From: Aestuariirhabdus haliotis
GTDB taxonomy: Bacteria > Pseudomonadota > Gammaproteobacteria > Pseudomonadales > Aestuariirhabdaceae
Assembly: GCF_023509475.1 (NCBI RefSeq)
Contig: NZ_JAKSDZ010000015.1
Location: 1-64,000 of the forward strand
DNA: 64,000 bases
Reading direction: 5' to 3'
Under the pieces are notes generated by a model, which was given only the letters and a program-made list of their open reading frames with translations, searched no databases and was not told the origin of the DNA. The stretch's first letter is position 1; each line of letters begins with the position of its first letter. Below, in pieces: positions 8,707 through 16,872 of this stretch. The translations under genes and the position numbers were made by a program.

Positions 8707-9847
8707 TCATCATGAACACCAGGTGCTAAACAGAAAGATCTTCACCCTGCCGTTTATTTTTCTGGCCGCCCTGGTGCTGATCGCCTTTTATATTCTGGCG
8801 GAGAGGATGATCTTTGGCCTGGGCGCGGTAACCAACTTGAATGATGGTTATCCCTGGGGTATCTGGATCGTCTATGACGTGGTGATCGGCACTGGCTTCG
8901 CGACCGGCGGCTGGGTGTTGGCCATGGTGGTCTATATTGCCAACAAAGGGAAATACCATCCGTTGGTGAGGCCTGCGTTGTTGGCCAGTCTGTTTGGTTA
9001 CAGCCTGGGTGCTTTTTCAGCGTTTATCGACATGGGACGTTACTGGAACGTCTATAACATGGTGCTTCCCGGGCAGATCAATATCAATTCCGTGATGCTG
9101 GAAGTGGGTTTGTGTGTCACCGCCTATACCATGATCCTGGTGTTGGAATTTGCTCCAGCCGTGCTCGAACGCTTCAAAATCCCCAGACTTAGCCAGCTGC
9201 TCGATAAGTGGTTGTTTGTGATTATCGGTATTGGTGTTCTGTTGCCGACCATGCATCAGTCCTCGATTGGTTCGCTGTTAATCTCAGCGGGTCACAAAGT
9301 AGATCCATTGTGGCAAAGCCTTTCTTTGCAACCCTTCTTTGCCCTGATCACCGCGATCGCCATGGGCTTTTCGATTGTTATATTCGAGGCCTCAATGGTA
9401 ACCGTTGGTTTCAAGCGACCCTCGGAAACCCATCTGTTGAAAGGCCTGGGTAGGTTAATCATCTATCTGTTAGGTGTTTACTTACTGGTTCGCTTTGGCG
9501 ACTTGGTGCTGCGCGGGGAATTGGGCCGAGCTTTTGCCGGGGATTTGCGGGGCAATATGTTCCTGCTGGAAACCCTGTTGTTTGTGATTCCTCTGGTGAT
9601 TTTGTTATCCCCCGGACGACGCAGCAGTGGCGCTCAATTATTGATTGCGGCGGTAAGCCTGCTACTGGCGGGAGCACTCTATCGTGCCAACGCATTTATG
9701 ATCGGTTGGCATCCGGGCGGGGGGTATATCTACTTCCCATCGGCCAAGGAAGTGTTGCTGAGCCTGGGCTTTGTGGCCATAGAGATTGCCGGCTATCTGG
9801 CCATCGTGAAATTTTTACCCGTGTTACCCAAGGCAGACCATGCTTGA
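8699..9847 (+). CDS. hybB: Hydrogenase-2 membrane subunit HybB (NrfD family)
   Basis: A 382-residue integral membrane protein with about ten hydrophobic segments, matching the NrfD/PsrC-type quinone-interacting family. Family-like stretches include NDGYPWGIW, FIDMGRYWNVYNM and MHQSSIGSLL. It links the periplasmic hydrogenase to the menaquinone or ubiquinone pool, and in E. coli hydrogenase 2 it makes the reaction proton-motive-force dependent. The start is the ATG inside the last codons of hybA; a frame extending upstream to 8582 lies inside hybA and is not used. Confidence 0.93.
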   Translation: MSSHHEHQVLNRKIFTLPFIFLAALVLIAFYILAERMIFGLGAVTNLNDGYPWGIWIVYDVVIGTGFATGGWVLAMVVYIANKGKYHPLVRPALLASLFGYSLGAFSAFIDMGRYWNVYNMVLPGQININSVMLEVGLCVTAYTMILVLEFAPAVLERFKIPRLSQLLDKWLFVIIGIGVLLPTMHQSSIGSLLISAGHKVDPLWQSLSLQPFFALITAIAMGFSIVIFEASMVTVGFKRPSETHLLKGLGRLIIYLLGVYLLVRFGDLVLRGELGRAFAGDLRGNMFLLETLLFVIPLVILLSPGRRSSGAQLLIAAVSLLLAGALYRANAFMIGWHPGGGYIYFPSAKEVLLSLGFVAIEIAGYLAIVKFLPVLPKADHA

Positions 9848-9926
9848 GCGCAGTAGAACGCAGCGCCCATTGACGAACAGATAAGGCTGTCTGATTGCAG
9901 CCAATAAAAGAAACAGGAGAATTACC

Positions 9927-11627
9927 GTGGCTAGACGAGTAGTGGTTGATCCGGTAACACGAATTGAGGGCCATCTTAGAATTGATGTTGAAGTGGAAGA
10001 GGGCAAGGTCAGCAAGGCCTGGTCTTCTGGCCAGATGTGGCGTGGCATCGAGACCATCGTCAAGGGGCGTGACCCGAGAGATGCCTGGGCCTACACGCAG
10101 CGAATTTGTGGTGTCTGCACAACGGTTCATGCTCTGGCCTCGGTACGTGCGGTGGAGAATGCATTGGGTATGGAAATTCCCAAAAACGCCCAGTTTATTC
10201 GTAATATGCTGCTCTCTGCCCATGCGATACATGATCACATTGTGCATTTTTATCATCTCTCGGCGCTGGACTGGGTGGACATTGTTTCTGCCCTCAAGGC
10301 CGATCCGGTACAGGCCTCCAAGCTGGCAGAAGGACTGTCGTCCTGGAAAGGCAACAATGTCCATGAACTGCGTGCCGTGCAGGAAAAACTCAAGGGTTTT
10401 GTTGCCAGCGGCCAGCTGGGTATCTTTGCTAACGGTTATTGGGGGCACCCTTCGATGGTACTGCCGCCGGAAGTGAATTTGATAGCCGCAGCGCACTACC
10501 TGCAAGCATTGGAAATACAGCGAGAGGCCAACCGCATTGTGACCGTGATGGGGGGCAAATCTCCCCATGTCCAAAACCTTTGTGTGGGCGGTGTGACTAA
10601 CGCGATTAACCTCGACAGCCAGGGCGTTTTCAATATGGAGCGCCTGATGTACATCCGTTCGTTGATCGACAAGATGGATGACTTTATCAAAAACGCCTAT
10701 CTGGTCGATGTGTCTATTATTGGTGGCTTCTATGCCGACTGGACGGGTTACGGCTCTGGTGTTACCGATTATCTGGCAGTACCGGAGATGGTTCTGGACA
10801 GCAAAGGCACCGAGTTCGCCTTGCCTGGAGGCTTTATTAAGGGCGGCGATCTCAGCACCTTTAAACCCATTACTTCGTTCCAGGATGAGTTCTTTATCAA
10901 GGGGGTGAAAGAGAGTTCCAAGCATTCCTGGTATCAGGGCGATGAAGCACTGCACCCCTGGGATGGCGAGACCGAACCCAACTACACCGACTTTGAAGAT
11001 GAGGGGCAATATTCCTGGATCAAGTCGCCCACCTTTTATGATAAGCCCGCACAGGTCGGGCCGTTGGCGAATGTACTTTGTCTCGCGGCATCGGGCCATG
11101 AACCGACCATGAAACACCTGAACTTTGTCCTCGATACCGCCGGTAGCGTGGCGGGCACCAAAGTCGGTGTCGGTGCGCTGCATTCGACCATCGGTCGGCA
11201 TGCTGCTCGTGCGGTGCGCTGCGCGGTGTTGCAAGATGAAATCAAACAGCAGTGGCAGCATCTGGTGGACAACATTGGCAGTGGTGATACCGATACCTTT
11301 AACCGTCCGGAATTCCCCAAGGGCGAACAACGCGGTGTCGGTTTCCACGAAGCGCCGCGAGGCGTGTTGTCTCACTGGGTAGTGATCGAGGATGGCAAGA
11401 TAAAGAACTATCAGGCCGTGGTGCCCAGTACCTGGAATGCCGGTCCACGAAACCAGAACGATGTACCGGGCCCTTATGAAGCTTCGTTACTCGACAACCC
11501 GGTTGCGGATCCTGAAAAGCCCCTGGAGGTACTGCGCACGGTGCACAGTTTCGATCCCTGTATTGCTTGCGCCATCCATCTGGTGGACACCGAAAACGAT
11601 ACGGCCGTCAAGGTTAAAGCGCTCTAG
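9927..11627 (+). CDS. hybC: [NiFe] hydrogenase-2 type large catalytic subunit HybC
   Basis: A 566-residue catalytic subunit that holds the NiFe(CN)2CO centre and oxidises H2. The ligand motifs are RICGVC (Cys61, Cys64) and DPCIACAIH (Cys545, Cys548, His551). Fifteen residues follow the His and should be removed by HybD after nickel insertion, the same length as in E. coli HybC. It has no signal of its own and would travel with HybO through Tat. The start is GTG, preceded by AGGAG at 8 bases. A long opposite-strand open frame over this gene is a shadow. Confidence 0.94.
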   Translation: MARRVVVDPVTRIEGHLRIDVEVEEGKVSKAWSSGQMWRGIETIVKGRDPRDAWAYTQRICGVCTTVHALASVRAVENALGMEIPKNAQFIRNMLLSAHAIHDHIVHFYHLSALDWVDIVSALKADPVQASKLAEGLSSWKGNNVHELRAVQEKLKGFVASGQLGIFANGYWGHPSMVLPPEVNLIAAAHYLQALEIQREANRIVTVMGGKSPHVQNLCVGGVTNAINLDSQGVFNMERLMYIRSLIDKMDDFIKNAYLVDVSIIGGFYADWTGYGSGVTDYLAVPEMVLDSKGTEFALPGGFIKGGDLSTFKPITSFQDEFFIKGVKESSKHSWYQGDEALHPWDGETEPNYTDFEDEGQYSWIKSPTFYDKPAQVGPLANVLCLAASGHEPTMKHLNFVLDTAGSVAGTKVGVGALHSTIGRHAARAVRCAVLQDEIKQQWQHLVDNIGSGDTDTFNRPEFPKGEQRGVGFHEAPRGVLSHWVVIEDGKIKNYQAVVPSTWNAGPRNQNDVPGPYEASLLDNPVADPEKPLEVLRTVHSFDPCIACAIHLVDTENDTAVKVKAL

Positions 11628-11643
11628 CAGGAGATATCTCGGG

Positions 11644-12150
11644 ATGACTATTCTAGTGCTTGGTATCGGTAATATTTTGCTCAGCGACGAGGGCATCGGC
11701 GTGCGCGTCGTTGAAGCCCTCGAGCAAGGTTACAGTTTCACGCCCGAGGTCGACCTGGTGGATGGTGGTACCGCCGGTATGGAGCTGCTGGATTCTATCG
11801 CTAACCGCGAACAGGTAATTCTGATCGACGCGGTTAACACCGGCGATGCGCCGGGTACGCTGGTCACCCTGCGTGATGATCAGGTGCCGGCCATGTTTCG
11901 CCAGAAAATATCACCCCATCAACTGGGTATGTCGGATCTGTTGGCCATTATGTCCCTGACCGGTGAGATGCCTCGTCACTTTACTTTGTTTGGTGTGGTT
12001 CCTGTGTCGATGGACACCAGTCTCAGCCTGACACCGGAAATAGAAGCCTGTCGTGAGCAGATGGTGCAAAGCTGTCTCGAGGAACTGTCACGGCTCGGGG
12101 TTCGTGCCGAGCCGTTGTCCCAGCCGTTGCTCAAACGTGTGGTGGGCTGA
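11644..12150 (+). CDS. hybD: Hydrogenase maturation endopeptidase HybD
   Basis: A 168-residue aspartyl-like maturation protease (M52 family) that removes the C-terminal peptide of HybC. The nickel-sensing residues known from E. coli HybD are visible as Glu16 (LSDEGIG), Asp62 (LIDAVNTGD) and His92 (ISPHQLG). It has the family's N-terminal VLGIGN. It follows hybC by 16 bases, with AGGAGATAT ahead of the ATG. A longer frame starting at 11437 would lie inside hybC. As HupV has no extension, HybC is the only client visible here. Confidence 0.92.
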   Translation: MTILVLGIGNILLSDEGIGVRVVEALEQGYSFTPEVDLVDGGTAGMELLDSIANREQVILIDAVNTGDAPGTLVTLRDDQVPAMFRQKISPHQLGMSDLLAIMSLTGEMPRHFTLFGVVPVSMDTSLSLTPEIEACREQMVQSCLEELSRLGVRAEPLSQPLLKRVVG

Positions 12151-12154
12151 ATTT

Positions 12155-12430
12155 ATGTGCCTGGGTGTGCCGTCAAAAATCGTCGAACTCAATGAGTTTA
12201 CGGCTCGGGTTGAGGCGTATGGTGAGCACCGGGAGGTCAGCCTGATCCTGATGAACGAGCCCGTTGAAGTGGGGGATTATCTGCTGATTCAGGTGGGCAA
12301 TTTTGCGGTCGAAAAAATTCCTCCAGAACGTGCTGTAGAAGCACTCGAATATATGGCGACACTGAATAATGACTCTGAGCTTCCGGCTCATCATGAGCCG
12401 GAACAGCCAAAACAGGTAACGACCTTATGA
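12155..12430 (+). CDS. hybG: HypC-family chaperone, HybG/HupF-like
   Basis: A 91-residue HypC/HupF/HybG chaperone. The essential Cys2 is present in MCLGVPSKIVE. These small proteins carry the Fe(CN)2CO group with HypD and deliver it to the large-subunit precursor. It starts 4 bases after hybD and overlaps hybE by 4 bases. A second HypC copy at 19244 differs in sequence (MCLAIPVRV). The position next to hybC-hybD suggests this copy is dedicated to HybC, as HybG is in E. coli, while the other serves a general role. That division is inferred. Confidence 0.85.
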   Translation: MCLGVPSKIVELNEFTARVEAYGEHREVSLILMNEPVEVGDYLLIQVGNFAVEKIPPERAVEALEYMATLNNDSELPAHHEPEQPKQVTTL

Positions 12431-12900
12431 GTGAACTATCCCCCGGCTTTGCCGACAACCCGGCACCTCAATTGGAACAGGTTTTTAACCAGGTGCTGGA
12501 GCAGCGAATGCAGGATATGCCCCTGATCAATCGTCGCGTTTGTGTGGAAGCCCTGGGTTTCGAAGACTGGGAAGGGCAATGGTTGGGCGTGTTGATAACG
12601 CCCTGGTGTATCAACCTGTTGCTGATTCACAAAGCAGGCTCTCCCTGGCCCGAACTGGCGCTGGATAAGAGCCACGCAATCAACATCACCTTTCCCCAGG
12701 GTACCTACAAGTTCTCGCCACGAGAGGAGGTCGGGGTAGGGCGCTATCTATGCTGTTCGCTGATGTCCCCCTTGCAGGAGATTAAAAGCCATGAAGAGGC
12801 ACAGCGCCTGGCCAGAGATGTGATGCGAGTCATCCGCCAGTTGCCGGTGACGCAATTGGATCATACCGAGGCGGTGCAGGTTTCCTCCTGCTCGGCCTGA
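12427..12900 (+). CDS. hybE: HybE/HupJ-type hydrogenase assembly chaperone
   Basis: A 157-residue protein of the HybE/HupJ family, with the family's central segment around WLGVLITPWCINLLL and a later FSPREEVG stretch. HybE assists assembly and quality control of the large and small subunits before Tat export. It has no rubredoxin-type CxxC pairs. It overlaps hypC1 by the ATGA junction and lies in the usual hyb order. Confidence 0.85.
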   Translation: MSELSPGFADNPAPQLEQVFNQVLEQRMQDMPLINRRVCVEALGFEDWEGQWLGVLITPWCINLLLIHKAGSPWPELALDKSHAINITFPQGTYKFSPREEVGVGRYLCCSLMSPLQEIKSHEEAQRLARDVMRVIRQLPVTQLDHTEAVQVSSCSA

Positions 12901-12913
12901 CCCGGGTGACGTG

Positions 12914-14101
12914 ATGCTTGAGGGCAAACTGCGAGTGCTGGTGCATTGTCATGCCGGGCAGGTGAGTTCTGTCGAAGTGCGTTCATCTCGGCCGCAGGTA
13001 TCTGGCGCATTGCTGCAAGGGGACAGCGTCGCTCAGGCGCTGTCCAAGGTGCCGGTTATCTATGGCATCTGTCGACAGGCGCAATCATTGGCAGCGCAGT
13101 TGGCGGCTCGGGCCGCTGGTATCGAATCGGCCAGGCCCCTGTCTCTCTGGCTGGTGCAGTTAGAAGCCTTGCAGGAGCATCTTTGGCGTTTTTATATTGA
13201 TCTGCCCAGCCTGTTGGGAGCACCTCCTGAGCTTGAGAAATTTGCTCCCATTCGACAAGTCTTACTGCATCAGATGCAGGGGATTGAAAATTGCTCTGCA
13301 GACACGGAAGAGGCGAACCGGGTCAGACAACAAACGCTTGCTGAGCTAAGAAATACCGTGGAACAACAGTTGTTAGGTATGGCATTCGAGCACTGGGCCA
13401 GGCTTGATGAGGCCGCTTTCCAGGCTTGGCTCAAGCACGGCGAGACAGTGATTAACCCGCTGCTGGCACGGGTCGAAACATTGTTTGAGCCGATTACGTA
13501 CAGGGGGCCAGATAAGCCCATCCCTGAAAATTATGCATCTGGAAACGATAAAGCGGAAAACGATACACCTGTAAATAAGCCCGATGAACAGGTCCTGCTG
13601 AGTCAGGATTCTCTGACCGAGGTGATCGAGCTGATGGCTACGGATGAGCAGTTCAGCGCCCAACCCTGGTTGCGCACTGGACACCCGGAGGCGGGCAGTC
13701 TGGTCAACTTTAGCGGGCAGGCGCGGGTGCTTGCCCTGTTGACGCGGGGGCAGCGGGTAATGGCGCGTCTGGTGGCGCGTTTGCTGCAAATTGGTCACCT
13801 GTTGAAGCCCCGTGTGGCTATTGGTTGCGGGGATATTCCCGTTATGGCCCAGAGCGGTGCAGGTTGGGTGGAAACGGCCCGGGGTATCCTGCTGCATCGA
13901 CTTGATATTCAACACGGACGGGTGCAACGTTATCAGGTAGTAGCACCCACAGAGTGGAATTTTCATCCGGAGGGACCCCTGGTGCGTGAGGCGCTTCAGC
14001 TATCGGCGGACAATATTGAACAGCTGCGCCAACAGGTGCAGCTGTTGTGCCTTTCTCTGGACCCCTGCGTCGGTTCTGAGGTTGAGGTCTACCATGCATG
14101 A
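12914..14101 (+). CDS. hupK: HupK-like hydrogenase maturation protein (degenerate large subunit)
   Basis: About 395 residues with the overall pattern of a hydrogenase large subunit whose nickel ligands have been lost. The N-terminal motif reads YGICRQAQS (one Cys) and the C-terminus [15 protein letters not shown] (one Cys, no CxxCxxH). This is the mark of HupK, an assembly protein found in aerobic and diazotrophic H2 oxidisers and thought to act as a scaffold for the metal centre. Residues about 195-230 form a polar insertion rich in Asn, Asp and Lys. The start may be ATG 12914 or the GTG three bases earlier. The end overlaps hypA by 8 bases. Confidence 0.75.
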   Translation: MLEGKLRVLVHCHAGQVSSVEVRSSRPQVSGALLQGDSVAQALSKVPVIYGICRQAQSLAAQLAARAAGIESARPLSLWLVQLEALQEHLWRFYIDLPSLLGAPPELEKFAPIRQVLLHQMQGIENCSADTEEANRVRQQTLAELRNTVEQQLLGMAFEHWARLDEAAFQAWLKHGETVINPLLARVETLFEPITYRGPDKPIPENYASGNDKAENDTPVNKPDEQVLLSQDSLTEVIELMATDEQFSAQPWLRTGHPEAGSLVNFSGQARVLALLTRGQRVMARLVARLLQIGHLLKPRVAIGCGDIPVMAQSGAGWVETARGILLHRLDIQHGRVQRYQVVAPTEWNFHPEGPLVREALQLSADNIEQLRQQVQLLCLSLDPCVGSEVEVYHA

Positions 14102-14435
14102 GATGTCCCTGGCCGAAGGTGTTATCCAGATTCTTGAAGAATACGCCATGAATGAGGGCTTCTCCCGGGTCAAAACGGTCTGGTTAGAGGTCGGGCAACT
14201 GTCTAACGTCGAAGTCGATTCGTTTCGCTTCTGTTTTGAGGTGGTTTGTCGAGGAACCCTGGCGGAAAACGCTACACTGGAAGTAATCGAAACCCCGGGG
14301 CGAGGCTATTGCCTCGATTGCTGCCAAAGCGTCGAACATAGCCAGCGTTTCGACCCTTGCCCGCAATGCAACGGGTACAAGGTGCAAGCCACCGAAGGGT
14401 CAGAGATGCGAGTCAAAGAATTGGAAGTGGAGTAA
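14094..14435 (+). CDS. hypA: Hydrogenase nickel chaperone HypA
   Basis: A 113-residue nickel metallochaperone. The nickel-binding N-terminus MHEMSLAEG is intact (His2), and the zinc site is seen as YCLDC with CPQC. It works with HypB to load nickel into HybC and HupV. The start is the ATG whose second codon gives His2; a longer upstream frame would lose this. It overlaps the preceding hupK-like gene. Confidence 0.93.
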   Translation: MHEMSLAEGVIQILEEYAMNEGFSRVKTVWLEVGQLSNVEVDSFRFCFEVVCRGTLAENATLEVIETPGRGYCLDCCQSVEHSQRFDPCPQCNGYKVQATEGSEMRVKELEVE

Positions 14436-14440
14436 GTATC

Positions 14441-15406
14441 ATGTGTACCAGCTGTGGTTGTGCCAGTGGCGAGATGCGAGTCGAGGGGGTTGCTCCCGAC
14501 CACTCGCATCACCATCATTCTCATTCGTCGAAACCCGAGTCGAATTCCCATCAGACATCCGCTCAAAGTGCTGCTCATAAAACCGGGCAAGAAGCCGAGC
14601 GCTTTACCCCGGCCGATAACGGCCGCGATTTGCATTATGGCAAGGGGGCGGCCCACTCCCATGCGCCGGGTCTGAGCCAATCAAGAATGGTACAGATTGA
14701 GCAGGATATTCTGGGTAAGAACGATCGCTACGCCGCCATCAATCGTGACCGTCTACAAGGCAGTAGTTTGCTGTCGATCAATCTGGTGTCCAGTCCGGGG
14801 TCGGGCAAAACTTCGCTGTTGACCCGCACCATCGAGGATATGCGGGAGCGTTGTGAAATTGCAGTCATCGAGGGGGATCAGCAAACTGCCAACGATGCAG
14901 AACGTATTCGTAATACCGGTGCCCGTGCGGTGCAGATCAACACCGGCAAGGGATGTCACCTCGATGCCCATATGGTCGGTCATGCCCTCGACAAATTACC
15001 CTTGTCCGAGCTCGATCTGCTGATGATTGAAAACGTGGGTAATCTGGTGTGCCCGGCGGCTTTCGATCTGGGTGAGGCGCATCGGGTGGCGATTCTCTCG
15101 GTGACCGAGGGTGAAGACAAACCGATAAAATACCCCGATATGTTCAGTGGTGCTGAACTTATGCTGCTCAACAAAGTGGACCTTCTGCCTTATCTGGATT
15201 TTGATGTTGAAGCCTGTATCGCCAGCGCTCGACAGGTCAATCCGATGATCGAAATTATCCAGTGCTCGGCAACCAGTGGTGAAGGGATGAAAGACTGGTA
15301 TCAATGGATCGCCCGTCGTCAGCAAACGATGATACAAGGGACGGTGGATGAGCCTAAGACGCGTCTTGCCGGGCTGCAACAAAAACAAGAGAAGTTATCA
15401 CTTTGA
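14441..15406 (+). CDS. hypB: Nickel-inserting GTPase HypB
   Basis: A 321-residue SIMIBI GTPase. The N-terminus has the high-affinity nickel motif MCTSCGC and a His-rich stretch at about residues 21-27, which suggests nickel storage. The P-loop is [11 protein letters not shown], followed by EGDQQT and, near 245, NKVDLLP. The later QCSATSGEG fits the G5 region. With HypA it inserts nickel into the hydrogenase large subunits. It is spaced 5 bases after hypA and overlaps the regulator start region. Confidence 0.93.
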   Translation: MCTSCGCASGEMRVEGVAPDHSHHHHSHSSKPESNSHQTSAQSAAHKTGQEAERFTPADNGRDLHYGKGAAHSHAPGLSQSRMVQIEQDILGKNDRYAAINRDRLQGSSLLSINLVSSPGSGKTSLLTRTIEDMRERCEIAVIEGDQQTANDAERIRNTGARAVQINTGKGCHLDAHMVGHALDKLPLSELDLLMIENVGNLVCPAAFDLGEAHRVAILSVTEGEDKPIKYPDMFSGAELMLLNKVDLLPYLDFDVEACIASARQVNPMIEIIQCSATSGEGMKDWYQWIARRQQTMIQGTVDEPKTRLAGLQQKQEKLSL

Positions 15407-15408
15407 CT

Positions 15409-16872
15409 ATGGCGTCAGCTGATCGATCAAGAGTATTGGTGATAGATGACGAGCAGCGTTCGGTGGAGACGATTGCCCGTATTCTGGATGAAGAGTTTGA
15501 GGTGGTTACGGCTTGCAGTGCCGATGAAGGAGAACGTCTGCTGGAACAGGACCCGTTCCAGGTTATTCTTTGTGACCAGCGTATGCCGGGGCGAAGCGGC
15601 GTCGATTTTCTTGCCGATGTGAGAAAAAAACAGCCACAAACGTTGCGCATTATCATCTCCGGTTATACCGATTCTGATAATATCATTCAGGCGGTAAACG
15701 ACAGCGGAATTTATCAATATATAACCAAACCCTGGCACCCGGATGCACTGATTCTGACCGTGCGAAATGCCGCGCGGTTGTATCGTTTGCAACAGGAAAA
15801 CAGCTTGCTGTCTCAGGAAATGCGTTTTTCTTCCGGGCAGTTTGATGACTATCTCAGGCGTCAGCGTGCGGATCTAAAGCAGCATTATCACTTCAATCAT
15901 ATTCTGCGTAGCAATGACAGCGCTATGAACCCTCTGTGCGCCCAGATTGCCCAGCTGGCGCCTTACGATATTTCGATTTTAATTCAGGGCGAATCGGGTA
16001 CGGGTAAGGAGCTGTTGGCGCGTGCGGTGCATTACAACAGTGACCGCTCCGAGCAAGCGTTTGTGGTGGATAATTGTGGCGCGATGCACGATGAGCTTTT
16101 ATCCAGTGAGCTCTTTGGTCATCGTAAAGGGTCTTTTACGGGGGCCATTAATGATCATATTGGTCTGTTTGAACAGGCCAACGGTGGCACTATTTTTCTG
16201 GATGAGATTGGCGAGATATCGCCCGCCTTTCAGGTCAAATTGCTGCGGGTTTTACAGGAGCGCGAGATTCGTCCCCTGGGTGCCAGCCAGAGCCGCAAGG
16301 TGGATGTACGCGTAGTCGCGGCCACCAATCTGGATTTAAAAGAGGAGATGAGAGCGGGCCGTTTTCGAGCCGATCTCTATTATCGCCTGGCATCGGTTTC
16401 CTTGCAGGTCCCCCCCCTGCGCGAGCGCCACGGCGACATCACTCTTATCGCCAACGCCCTGCTGCAAACAGCGGCACAGGAATTCAAAAAGCCGGTGCGC
16501 GGTTTTACGGCTGAAGTGATGCAATGCTTTAATCATTACCCATGGCCCGGCAATGTGCGGGAGCTGCAAAACGAAGTGCAGCGGATGCTGGTGTTGAGCC
16601 AGCAGGAGGTCATTGGGATTGAACTGGTCGCGCCCCATATTGTGCTGGACGCCGAACCCTATGGCATCGCCTCTGCAGAGGCACCAGCAGGTGCGATGTC
16701 CAGCAGCTTGCGTCATCAGGTTGAAGCCCTGGAGGTGCGCCTGATTCGCCAGGCATTGCGCTATCATCGCGGCAACAAAAGCCAGGCTGCGGAGCAACTG
16801 GGGCTGTCTCGGGTTGGTCTACGCAACAAGATGGAGCGTTATGCCCTGGACGGAGTAATCTCCGATGGGTAG
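15409..16872 (+). CDS. hoxA: NtrC-family response regulator HupR/HoxA
   Basis: A 487-residue activator. Receiver domain (1-120) with VIDDEQ and the phospho-acceptor Asp in [12 protein letters not shown]+ domain with GESGTGKE, the sigma-54 contact loop as GSFTGA, and DEIGEI; C-terminal Fis-type helix-turn-helix ([20 protein letters not shown]). HoxA and HupR activate hydrogenase genes and, unusually, are active when unphosphorylated. The partner kinase is likely at 399. The gene sits inside the maturation operon, giving possible positive feedback. ATG 15409 is used; a TTG two codons upstream overlaps the hypB stop. HoxA and HupR are orthologous names; the intact loop favours HoxA-like sigma-54 use. 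Confidence 0.88.
   Translation: MASADRSRVLVIDDEQRSVETIARILDEEFEVVTACSADEGERLLEQDPFQVILCDQRMPGRSGVDFLADVRKKQPQTLRIIISGYTDSDNIIQAVNDSGIYQYITKPWHPDALILTVRNAARLYRLQQENSLLSQEMRFSSGQFDDYLRRQRADLKQHYHFNHILRSNDSAMNPLCAQIAQLAPYDISILIQGESGTGKELLARAVHYNSDRSEQAFVVDNCGAMHDELLSSELFGHRKGSFTGAINDHIGLFEQANGGTIFLDEIGEISPAFQVKLLRVLQEREIRPLGASQSRKVDVRVVAATNLDLKEEMRAGRFRADLYYRLASVSLQVPPLRERHGDITLIANALLQTAAQEFKKPVRGFTAEVMQCFNHYPWPGNVRELQNEVQRMLVLSQQEVIGIELVAPHIVLDAEPYGIASAEAPAGAMSSSLRHQVEALEVRLIRQALRYHRGNKSQAAEQLGLSRVGLRNKMERYALDGVISDG

Noticed and set aside
9696-11375. A 559-codon open frame on the minus strand
   Set aside because: It lies wholly over hybC and the end of hybB, has no ribosome site or domain, and reflects codon bias of the real genes.
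14411-14530. His-rich codon run in hypB as a repeat element
   Set aside because: It encodes the nickel-binding His stretch of HypB and needs no separate explanation.
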